From Candidatus Bipolaricaulota bacterium (GTDB taxonomy: Bacteria > Bipolaricaulota > Bipolaricaulia > RBG-16-55-9), in assembly GCA_015487455.1 (NCBI GenBank), contig WFPR01000188.1:1-11058 (forward strand): a stretch of 11,058 nt of DNA, written 5' to 3'. Below, one piece after another: positions 1 to 5,149 of this stretch; the first letter of the stretch is position 1; each line of letters opens with the position of its first letter. The position numbers and the translations under genes were made by a program. The notes beneath the pieces were generated by a model. It saw only the letters and a list, made by a program, of their open reading frames with translations. It was not told where the DNA came from and made no database searches.

Positions 1-396
1 GAGCCCTCCGTGGAGGTCGCGGGCTACGACATCCTGCCGGACGACCCCGAGAAGCTCAAGGCGCTCGTCCAGAGGCTTGTGGACGAGGGTGTGGATCTGA
101 TTTTGACCGTGGGCGGGACGGGGCTTGCTGCGACGGATCAGACCGTGGAGGCGCTCAAGCCCCTGATCGAGCGGGAGGTGCCCGGCATCATGGAGGCGGC
201 CCGGGCCTACGGCCAAAAGCGCACCCCCTACGCGATGCTCTCCCGCGGGATTGCGGGGTTAGTGAAAAACACGCTCATTATTACGCTGCCGGGGAGCACC
301 CGCGGCGCGACGGAGACGATGGAGGCGCTCTTCCCCGCGGTGCTGCACGTCTTCTACGTGATGCGAAAGCTGCCCCACGCCCACGGGTATCGCTAG
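1..396 (+). CDS. Molybdopterin-binding MogA/MoaB-domain protein, C-terminal part (5' end outside window)
   Basis: The frame is open from base 1 and ends at TAG 394-396, so the gene starts upstream of the window; the GTG at 10 is an internal codon, not a supported start. The visible part is the C-terminal two-thirds or so of a MoCF_biosynth domain. It shows the TVGGTGLAATD segment that matches the GGTG substrate-binding loop of MogA/MoaB, a TPYAMLSRGIAG segment, and the PGSTRGATE loop near the C-terminus. Proteins of this family bind molybdopterin and act in molybdenum cofactor synthesis by adenylylating it or preparing it for metal insertion. In some bacteria this domain is fused to MoaC, and the lost N-terminus could hold such a partner; this cannot be tested here. 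It converges on the ferredoxin gene with only 10 nt between the stop codons. Confidence 0.85.
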   Translation, partial: EPSVEVAGYDILPDDPEKLKALVQRLVDEGVDLILTVGGTGLAATDQTVEALKPLIEREVPGIMEAARAYGQKRTPYAMLSRGIAGLVKNTLIITLPGSTRGATETMEALFPAVLHVFYVMRKLPHAHGYR

Positions 397-407
397 CTCG
401 AGCTAGC
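392..407. repeat. Perfect 16-bp palindrome between convergent stop codons
   Basis: GCTAGCTCGAGCTAGC is its own reverse complement. It covers the TAG of the molybdopterin-domain gene (394-396) and touches the reverse-complement TAG of the ferredoxin gene (407-409). As RNA it could fold on either strand as a 6-bp stem with a TCGA loop. No T tract follows on either side, so it is not a standard intrinsic terminator. It may help separate the convergent transcripts, but that is inference. Confidence 0.6.
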
Positions 408-787
408 TAGCTTGACGCCTGCGCCGATGTCTGCTGCTGCCCCGTCTGGGCCTTCTGCTTGGCCATCCACTGCCGGAGCAGTTCCCGGCTCTTGCCCACG
501 GGCCACTTCTTGTGGAACTCCTCCAGGCTCAGGCGGTAGAAGTCGGCGTTCTTCTCGATGAACATCTTGAAGGGGCCGGGGACGTCCTCCTCCGGGTAGA
601 TGGCCCGCACCGGGCAGACGGCCATGCAGGCCCCACAGTTGATGCACGTCCAGGGGTCGATGTAGAGCTGCTCAACTTCTTCAAAGCCCGGCTCCCCCTC
701 CTTGGGGTGGATGCAGTCGACGGGACAGACCTTCTCGCACTCCGTCGCCTTGGTGCCGATGCACGCTTGGGTGATGACCAGCGCCAT
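407..787 (-). CDS. Seven-iron ferredoxin ([3Fe-4S]/[4Fe-4S]), FdxA-like, with C-terminal extension
   Basis: A 126-residue soluble electron carrier. Cysteines at 9, 17, 21 and 25 (C-x7-C-x3-CP-x2-C) and at 48, 51, 54 and 58 (C-x2-C-x2-C-x3-CP) reproduce the pattern of seven-iron ferredoxins. By analogy with Azotobacter FdI, C9, C17 and C58 would hold the [3Fe-4S] cluster and C21, C48, C51 and C54 the [4Fe-4S] cluster, leaving C25 free. The position equal to the second cysteine of a normal C-x2-C motif is Thr12, which supports a 3Fe site. The segment YPEEDVPGPFKMFIEKN after the clusters resembles Thermus ferredoxin. About 40 further residues follow, ending in a Q/S/A-rich tail (KQKAQTGQQQTSAQASS), which is longer than the roughly 80-residue thermophile proteins. 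It starts at ATG 787 behind a distant purine run (AAAAGGGGG) and is the last gene of the minus-strand series. The redox partner is unknown. Confidence 0.92.
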   Translation of the reverse strand: MALVITQACIGTKATECEKVCPVDCIHPKEGEPGFEEVEQLYIDPWTCINCGACMAVCPVRAIYPEEDVPGPFKMFIEKNADFYRLSLEEFHKKWPVGKSRELLRQWMAKQKAQTGQQQTSAQASS

Positions 788-823
788 CTCTAGTCCAGCC
801 CCCTTTTACGTTCGTTCGGGTCG

Positions 824-1606
824 TTAAAGCGCCCTCGCGAAGCGCCGGATCGCGTCGTTGAGCGCCTCCGGCCGCTCCAGCATGACCATGTGCCCGGCGC
901 CTTCAATCACTTCAAGGGTCGCCTCCGGGATGTGTCGCTGCAAATACTCCGAGTACTTCACGGGGGTCAGCTTATCCTCCCGCCCGACGACGATCAGCGT
1001 GGGCACCCCGATCTCGCCCAAGCGCCCCATCACGTCGAAGGCGTGGCAGGCGTGGAAGTCCCGCCGCAGCGCCCGCTGGCCGTTCTTGAGCATCTGCGCC
1101 CTGGCCCGCTCGTACAGCTCGGGGTCGGGCTCGGGCGCGAAGGCCCAGCTCAAGATCAAGTCAACAGCCCCCTCAAAATCCTCGTCGATCAAGCGCAAAA
1201 TGTCGGGGTGCACTTTCAGCTTGGCCCCGGTCCCGATGAGCCCCAACGCTTTGAGATGGGCGGGCTTCCGGAGCGCGACGGTCAGGGCCACGGCCCCGCC
1301 CAGCGAGTGGCCCAACAGCACAACATCTTGCCCCGTCTCCTCGGCCAACGCGTTCAGCACGCTCAGGGCGTCCTGGGCGTAGAGCGCGAGGGCGTCGGGG
1401 CCGTCGCGCCAGGGGCTCCGCCCGTGACCGTTTAAGTCCAGAGCGGCCACCGGGAACTCCTTTAAGGCCTCGAGCTGACGTCCCCAGACCGTGTGGTCCC
1501 CGCCCGAGCCGTGCACGAACAGCAGGGGCGGCTTCTCCCCTTCGCTCCCGTCCGAGTGGGCTCGGGCATAATAAACTTCGGCGTCGTCCACGCGCACCGT
1601 GGGCAT
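824..1606 (-). CDS. Alpha/beta-fold hydrolase, substrate unknown
   Basis: A 260-residue protein of the alpha/beta hydrolase superfamily (Abhydrolase_1/6 type). Visible elements are the oxyanion-hole strand LLFVHGSGG (residues 28-36), the DLNGHGRS loop (57-64), the nucleophile elbow GHSLGG with Ser101, the acid Asp211 in VVGREDKLTP, and His239 in GAGHMVMLERP. The complete Ser-Asp-His triad argues for an active esterase, lipase or C-C hydrolase. A cap region lies between about residues 130 and 195. There is no signal peptide or membrane segment, so it is probably cytoplasmic. The start at ATG 1606 lies only 6 nt after the glyS stop, with no clear Shine-Dalgarno motif, so translation may depend on coupling to glyS. 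The substrate cannot be read from the sequence, and the link to glycyl-tRNA synthetase is probably only operonic. Confidence 0.9.
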   Translation of the reverse strand: MPTVRVDDAEVYYARAHSDGSEGEKPPLLFVHGSGGDHTVWGRQLEALKEFPVAALDLNGHGRSPWRDGPDALALYAQDALSVLNALAEETGQDVVLLGHSLGGAVALTVALRKPAHLKALGLIGTGAKLKVHPDILRLIDEDFEGAVDLILSWAFAPEPDPELYERARAQMLKNGQRALRRDFHACHAFDVMGRLGEIGVPTLIVVGREDKLTPVKYSEYLQRHIPEATLEVIEGAGHMVMLERPEALNDAIRRFARAL

Positions 1607-1612
1607 CGTTCG

Positions 1613-3715
1613 CTAGCTTTTCGTCTGCGTTTTCGTCTTCGCGTCCTTCTCGACGACGAGCTTCGAGAGGTCGCCGACGGTCAGGAACAGCGCCTTGAGC
1701 TTCGACAAGAACCCCAGGCGGTTCTGGCGCAGCAGCGGGTCGGGAGCCATGACCAGCACCTCGTCGAAGTAGCGGTCGATGGGGTCTTTCAGCGTGAGCA
1801 GCTTCTCGAGGACGGCGTCGTAGTCGCCTTGAGGCAGGAGCTTCTGGATGTGGCCCTCGGCCTTGAGGTACGCCCGCCACAGCTCGCGCTCGGCCTCCTC
1901 CTGGAAGTGCTGCGGGCTGAAGCCGTGGGGGACTTGCTGCCCCTTCAGGATGTTCGCCACCCGCGAGAAGGCGACCACCAGCTGCTGGAACTCCTCGCGG
2001 TCGCGCAGGCGCTTCAAGCTTTGAGCCCGCCGCCAAGCGCGATAAAAGTTCCCGTCGCGGACGGCCAGGACGGCCTCCACGACGTCGTAGGGCAAGCGAT
2101 AGTCGTCCCGCAGCTCCAGCCCCAGCCGATCGTGGAAGAACGCCTCGACGCGCTCCAGGGGCCTTCTGTCCTTTAGGAAGGCGTACAGCCCCTCCAGCTC
2201 GCGGATCAGCTCGTAGAAGTCCAAATCGAGCGCCTTGTCGATCGCGATGCGGATGACGCCGTTGGCCTTGCGCCGGAGCCCGAACGGGTCCCGGGAGCCG
2301 GTGGGCTCCTCGCCCAGCAGGAGCGACCCGACGACGGTGTCGAGCTTGTCGGCCAGGCTCGCGATCGTGCCCGTTGTGCTCTCGGGCAGCGGGTCGCCCG
2401 CCCCCTTGGGGCGGTAGTGCTCGTAGACGCCCCGCCAGACGGGCTCGGGCTCGCCGTCGAGCCGGGCGTAGATCCCCCCGACGACGCCCTCCAGGTCGGG
2501 GAACTCCCCGACCATGGCCGTCAAGAGGTCCGCCTTGCTCAGGTAGATCGTGCGGTCGACGGCCCGGCACTCCTCGTTGCTCAAGCTCAATTTTTCAGCT
2601 AAAGCTTGGCCCCAGCGGCGCATCCGCTCCACCTTGTCCCAGATCGTCCCCAGCCGCTCTTGAAAGATCACGGTCTTGAGCCGGGGGACGCGGGCGGCCA
2701 GGGGCTCCTTGCGGTCCACTTCGAAGAAGAACTTCGAGTCCCAGAGGCGGGCCCGCACCACCCGCTCGTAGCCGCGGCGGACCGTGCCGTCCCGATCCTC
2801 AGGGCCATCGCGGAAGCCCACGAAGTGGGGCGCGGCCTTCTCGCCCACGGCGAAGGGCACGAACTTTTGATGTTCGACGATCGTCGCCTCCAAAATCTCG
2901 CGCGGGAGCGCCAAAAACTCCTCGGGGAAGCTTCCCAGCACGGGGGTGGGGTGCTCCAAGTTGTTCGTGATCTCGTCGAGCAGCGCGTCGTCCCGGGCTG
3001 GGTGGGCCTTAATTTTCTGTGAGATCGTCTCGAGGGCGCGCTCGATCCGCCCGCGCCGCTCCACGGGGTCCAGAACCACGCCGTTCCGCTTCAGGGCCTC
3101 GAAGTACTCGGGGACGGAGCGCACCTCGATCTCGCGCCGCCCCAGGAACCGATGGCCCCTCGTCCGCGGCCTCGCCACGAGGCGCCCGTAGCGGAACTCG
3201 ACGGGCTCCTCGCCGAAGAGGGCCAGCAGCCAGCGAATGGGGCGGATGAACCTCAAGCCGGAGTCGTCCCAGCGCATCGTCTCCGAGGGGGAGAGCCGCT
3301 GAATCATCCGGGGGAGCAGCTCGGGGAGCAGCTCGAGCGTCGGACGGCCCGGCGTGCGCTTTACGGCGAACACGTACGGCCCGTTGGGCGTCTCCTTGAC
3401 GACCAGCTCATGGACGGCCACGCCCTGGCGCTTGGCGAAGCCGATCGCGGCCGGGGTGGGCTTCCCGTCCGCGTCGAAGGCGACCCTTTGGGAGGGGCCT
3501 CGGACTTCCTCCACCGTCTCGCGCTGCTCCTCCGCGACGCCCTTCACGAGCAGGGCGAGCCGCCGGGGCGTGTGGTAGACGGCCGCGGCCTCGAACTCGA
3601 CCCGGGCCTCCCGGAGGAGCTCCTCGGCGGCGGCCTTGAGCTGGGCCGCCAGCCGGGGGGCCTCCAACGGCGGAACCTCCTCCGTCCCGATCTCCAGCAA
3701 CAGATCGCGCCTCAT
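1613..3715 (-). CDS. glyS: Glycine--tRNA ligase beta subunit
   Basis: A 700-residue beta subunit of the bacterial alpha2beta2 glycyl-tRNA synthetase, which helps charge tRNA-Gly. The N-terminus LLLEIGTEEVPP (residues 5-16) is the family signature. Other recognisable blocks are YHTPRRLALLV (47-57), RFIRPIRWLLALFGEE (155-170), LEHPTPVLGSFPEEFLALP (253-271) with EHQKF (281-285), the central helical region with SKADLLTAMVGEFPDLEGV (393-411), and DPFGLRRKANGVIRI (476-490). The C-terminal part is the anticodon-binding-like region. The length matches the family. The start at ATG 3715 gives the conserved N-terminus; a GGAGCG motif lies about 20 nt upstream, which is rather far. The last residues (KDAKTKTQTKS) come from a tandem 12-mer repeat and look like a non-conserved tail. 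The gene follows glyQ by 52 nt. Confidence 0.97.
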   Translation of the reverse strand: MRRDLLLEIGTEEVPPLEAPRLAAQLKAAAEELLREARVEFEAAAVYHTPRRLALLVKGVAEEQRETVEEVRGPSQRVAFDADGKPTPAAIGFAKRQGVAVHELVVKETPNGPYVFAVKRTPGRPTLELLPELLPRMIQRLSPSETMRWDDSGLRFIRPIRWLLALFGEEPVEFRYGRLVARPRTRGHRFLGRREIEVRSVPEYFEALKRNGVVLDPVERRGRIERALETISQKIKAHPARDDALLDEITNNLEHPTPVLGSFPEEFLALPREILEATIVEHQKFVPFAVGEKAAPHFVGFRDGPEDRDGTVRRGYERVVRARLWDSKFFFEVDRKEPLAARVPRLKTVIFQERLGTIWDKVERMRRWGQALAEKLSLSNEECRAVDRTIYLSKADLLTAMVGEFPDLEGVVGGIYARLDGEPEPVWRGVYEHYRPKGAGDPLPESTTGTIASLADKLDTVVGSLLLGEEPTGSRDPFGLRRKANGVIRIAIDKALDLDFYELIRELEGLYAFLKDRRPLERVEAFFHDRLGLELRDDYRLPYDVVEAVLAVRDGNFYRAWRRAQSLKRLRDREEFQQLVVAFSRVANILKGQQVPHGFSPQHFQEEAERELWRAYLKAEGHIQKLLPQGDYDAVLEKLLTLKDPIDRYFDEVLVMAPDPLLRQNRLGFLSKLKALFLTVGDLSKLVVEKDAKTKTQTKS
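1618..1641. repeat. Tandem 12-mer repeat at the glyS 3' end
   Basis: TTTTCGTCTGCG (1618-1629) is followed directly by TTTTCGTCTTCG (1630-1641), identical at 11 of 12 positions. The repeat encodes the low-complexity lysine/threonine tail of GlyS just before its stop codon. It is one of several short-period repeats at gene ends in this window. Confidence 0.75.
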
Positions 3716-3767
3716 GGCGTTTCGATCGCGATCGCAACGCTCCAGCGCCCGATAAGGGCTGAAAGGC

Positions 3768-4664
3768 TCAGCGGGCGGGGACCCGCTCGGGCTCGGGCTC
3801 TTGCTCTTGTTCCTGCTCCCGCTGGCGCGTCGAGTTCAAATACAGCTGTGCGCAGCCCTGCGCTAAGTCTTGGATGCGCTGGATGAAGCGCTCGCGCTCG
3901 GTGGTGCTGATCGCCCGTCGGGCGTCCAACACGTTGAACAGATGGGAGCACTTGACGCAGTGCTCGTACGCGGGGTACACCAAGCCCTCGCGCAGCAGCC
4001 GCTTCGACTCCTTCTCGTGGATCTCGAAGAGCTGCAGGAGCGTCGGCACGTCGGCCCTCTCGAAGTTGTAGGCGCAGCCCTCGCGCTCGGCCTGCAGCCT
4101 CAGATCCCCGTAGGTGAACGCGTCGTTCCAGCGCAGCTCCCAGACGGTCTCGACGCCCTGCAGGACCATCGCGATGCGCTCGGTGCCGTACGTCAGCTCA
4201 CAGGAGATGGGGTCCAGCTCGAGGCCGCCCATCTGCTGGAAGTACGTGAACTGCGAGATCTCGAGCCCGTCGAGCACGACCTGCCAGCCGAGCCCCGAGG
4301 CGCCCAGGGTGGGGCTCTTCCAGTCGTCCTTCTCGAAGCGCACGTCGTGCCGGCTCAAATCGAGGCCCAAGTCCTCCAGCGACTCCAAGTAGAGATCCTG
4401 GACGTCGTCGGGCGAGGGCTTCAGGATCACCTGAAACTGATAGTAGAACTGCATGCGGATGGGGTTGTCGCCGTAGCGCCCGTCGGTGGGCCGACGGCTC
4501 GGCTGGACGTACGCGACGTTCCAGGGCCGGGGGCCCAGCACGCCGAAGAAGGTCGCCGGGTGGAACGTCCCGGCGCCGACTTCGAGGTCGAAGGGCTGCT
4601 CGATCACGCAGCCCCGCGCCCGCCAGAACGCCTGCAGCTTGAGCAGCAGATCCTGAAAGTGCAT
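3768..4664 (-). CDS. glyQ: Glycine--tRNA ligase alpha subunit
   Basis: The catalytic class II subunit of bacterial alpha2beta2 glycyl-tRNA synthetase, 298 residues from ATG 4664. This start gives MHFQDLLLKLQAFW, the conserved beginning of the family. A TTG at 4706 would add 14 unconserved residues, so I reject it. Other marks are QPFDLEVGAGTFHPATF (23-39), PSRRPTDGRYGDNPIR (55-70), YYQFQVILKPSP (74-85), ISQFTYFQQMGG (136-147) and the motif-3 block GTERIAM (160-166). A purine-rich GGGAGGGAG lies about 12 nt before the ATG. The last 17 or so residues (after YLNSTR) are an EQ/EP-repeat tail encoded by hexanucleotide repeats. A promoter at 4724-4752 fits, with an untranslated leader of about 50 nt, too short for a T-box. 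glyS lies 52 nt downstream. Confidence 0.97.
   Translation of the reverse strand: MHFQDLLLKLQAFWRARGCVIEQPFDLEVGAGTFHPATFFGVLGPRPWNVAYVQPSRRPTDGRYGDNPIRMQFYYQFQVILKPSPDDVQDLYLESLEDLGLDLSRHDVRFEKDDWKSPTLGASGLGWQVVLDGLEISQFTYFQQMGGLELDPISCELTYGTERIAMVLQGVETVWELRWNDAFTYGDLRLQAEREGCAYNFERADVPTLLQLFEIHEKESKRLLREGLVYPAYEHCVKCSHLFNVLDARRAISTTERERFIQRIQDLAQGCAQLYLNSTRQREQEQEQEPEPERVPAR
3785..3826. repeat. Seven imperfect hexanucleotide units encoding the GlyQ C-terminal tail
   Basis: Read on the plus strand in steps of six from 3785, the units are GCTCGG, GCTCGG, GCTCTT, GCTCTT, GTTCCT, GCTCCC, GCTGGC. On the coding strand they give the Gln/Glu/Pro alternation at the end of GlyQ. The exact pairwise duplications suggest slippage rather than selection for a protein motif. 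Confidence 0.75.
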
Positions 4665-4723
4665 GGCTCGCGTCCGCTCCCTCCCGGCCCGGTCCACCCG
4701 ACCCAAGTCGGAGCCCGAGCCGG

Positions 4724-4752
4724 ATTGTAAAAGCCCAAACGCTCCGCTTCAA
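4724..4752 (-). promoter_or_regulatory. Sigma70-type promoter for glyQ-glyS
   Basis: On the minus strand, TTGAAG (4752-4747) and TACAAT (4729-4724) are separated by exactly 17 nt. They match the consensus at 4/6 and 5/6 positions. The predicted transcript start is near 4717, about 50 nt before the glyQ ATG. The -10 lies in one of the few AT-rich patches of the interval. Confidence 0.65.
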
Positions 4753-4764
4753 GTCGGGACTTGA
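4749..4764. promoter_or_regulatory. Inverted repeat spanning both divergent -35 boxes (possible operator)
   Basis: TCAAGTC-GG-GACTTGA has two perfect 7-bp arms around a 2-bp centre. The left arm contains most of the glyQ -35 box and the right arm contains the first four bases of the his -35 box (TTGA). Part of the symmetry follows from two facing TTGA hexamers, but the arms extend beyond those. The related string CAAGTCGG occurs again at 4704-4711. A shared regulator is possible but not shown. Confidence 0.4.
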
Positions 4765-4789
4765 CGCGCTCGAGGTCGCGCCGTATGAT
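4761..4789 (+). promoter_or_regulatory. Sigma70-type promoter for the his operon
   Basis: TTGACG (4761-4766) and TATGAT (4784-4789) are separated by 17 nt, each matching the consensus at 5 of 6 positions. The predicted start is an A at about 4797. This gives a 77-nt leader to the leader-peptide ATG and about 350 nt to hisG. Confidence 0.8.
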
Positions 4790-4798
4790 AGCGCTCAC

Positions 4799-4855
4799 GC
4801 GCCCCGCTGGCACCCCCCAGTAGGGGCTCAAACAAACGAACGGAACGAGGGGCGC
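4799..4855 (+). promoter_or_regulatory. Structured 5' end of the his leader RNA
   Basis: GCGCCCC (4799-4805) is perfectly complementary to GGGGCGC (4849-4855), an all-G:C 7-bp stem starting about 2 nt from the predicted transcript start. It encloses a small hairpin, CCCC-AGTA-GGGG (4815-4826). The stem ends 4 nt before the leader-peptide Shine-Dalgarno GGGAGG (4860-4865), leaving that site open. It could stabilise the RNA end or tune leader translation. Confidence 0.45.
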
Positions 4856-4873
4856 AGGCGGGAGGTCGAAACG

Positions 4874-5038
4874 ATGGGCAGCCGCACGATTACGATCTCG
4901 ATTGCGATTGCGATCGCGACGTCGAAGCGGGAGCGGCCCGCCCCAAGCGGGCGGCAGTGGACCCGACCCTCCTGCCCTCTTCATCATCTTCATCCTCTTC
5001 ATTTCGCTCATCGAGCCGTTCATCGGGCCCACCCCTAG
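4874..5038 (+). CDS. hisL: Histidine-rich leader peptide of the his operon (54 aa)
   Basis: A short ORF from ATG 4874 to TAG 5036-5038, preceded by GGGAGG (4860-4865) at an 8-nt spacing, a strong ribosome binding site. Histidines are residues 37, 38, 40, 43, 46, 50 and 53, seven of the last 18, clustered just before the stop as in known his leader peptides. Six of the seven are CAT codons, although the his genes downstream use almost only CAC. The ORF lies between a good promoter and hisG and is followed by alternative stem-loops, so its role is probably to sense charged tRNA-His by ribosome stalling. It is longer than the 16-residue E. coli HisL. The first half is unusual: alternating Ile/Thr/Ala residues (positions 5-16) encoded by hexanucleotide repeats, then a basic stretch SKRER (17-21). 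A GC-rich hairpin (4936-4952) lies inside the ORF. The peptide is unlikely to resemble HisL outside the His cluster. Confidence 0.82.
   Translation: MGSRTITISIAIAIATSKRERPAPSGRQWTRPSCPLHHLHPLHFAHRAVHRAHP
4886..4927 (+). repeat. Seven imperfect hexanucleotide units in the leader ORF
   Basis: In steps of six from 4886 the units are ACGATT, ACGATC, TCGATT, GCGATT, GCGATC, GCGACG, TCGAAG, with CGA at positions 2-4 of every unit. They encode the TITISIAIAIATSK part of the leader peptide. The unit length equals that of the repeat in the glyQ tail. Confidence 0.75.
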
Positions 5039-5095
5039 GCCCCTCCGCCTCAGGGGTCGGGTGCCCTCACTCCACCCTTGCGCCGTCAGGCTTTT
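5025..5095 (+). terminator. Candidate his attenuator: alternative antiterminator and terminator stems
   Basis: Hand folding gives two exclusive structures. The upstream one pairs 5025-5027 with 5064-5066, 5030-5034 (CACCC) with 5059-5063 (GGGTG), and 5038-5044 with 5052-5058, about 15 bp including one G-U pair. The downstream one pairs the same GGGTG with a second CACCC (5073-5077) and continues outward with GG/CC, an A-U pair and GCCT/AGGC (5047-5050 with 5088-5091), with several mismatches, ending directly at TTTT (5092-5095). The stop codon of the leader peptide lies in the 5' half of the first stem. A ribosome at the stop codon would therefore block the first stem and favour the second; one stalled at the upstream His codons would do the reverse. 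The T tract is short, so termination strength is uncertain. Confidence 0.5.
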
Positions 5096-5103
5096 GGGTT
5101 GCG

Positions 5104-5127
5104 GTCACAGTCACAGCCCCGGCCCCG
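5104..5127 (+). repeat. Two adjacent hexanucleotide duplications before hisG
   Basis: GTCACA occurs twice in tandem (5104-5115), directly followed by GCCCCG twice in tandem (5116-5127). They lie between the candidate attenuator and the hisG ribosome binding site, in non-coding sequence. Confidence 0.8.
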
Positions 5128-5149
5128 TTTCCCGTCGAGGAGGGCGGCC

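Noticed and set aside
392..407. Bidirectional intrinsic terminator between the convergent genes
   Set aside because: The palindrome can fold, but neither strand has a following T tract.
1173..2570. 465-codon minus-strand open frame across the hydrolase and glyS
   Set aside because: It is an Arg/Gly/Pro-rich alternative frame of two clearly real genes on the same strand, typical of high-G+C sequence.
3723..3736. Cyanobacterial HIP1 octamer GCGATCGC
   Set aside because: GCGATCGC occurs at 3728, 4910 and 6613, but two of these sit in local hexamer repeats, and three copies in a GC-rich 11-kb window do not show HIP1-type over-representation.
4665..4706. N-terminal extension of GlyQ from TTG 4706
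   Set aside because: The 14 extra residues are unconserved, while ATG 4664 gives the exact family N-terminus.
4665..4717. T-box riboswitch upstream of glyQS
   Set aside because: Glycine T-boxes often control glyQS, but the predicted leader is only about 50 nt and shows no stem I or antiterminator bulge.
3870..4730. 286-codon plus-strand open frame opposite glyQ
   Set aside because: It is antisense to a conserved, complete glyQ and shows no domain; it is a third-position G+C artefact.
5078..5149. HisG start at ATG 5078
   Set aside because: It would lie inside the candidate attenuator and add 24 unconserved residues; ATG 5150 has a strong ribosome binding site and the normal length.
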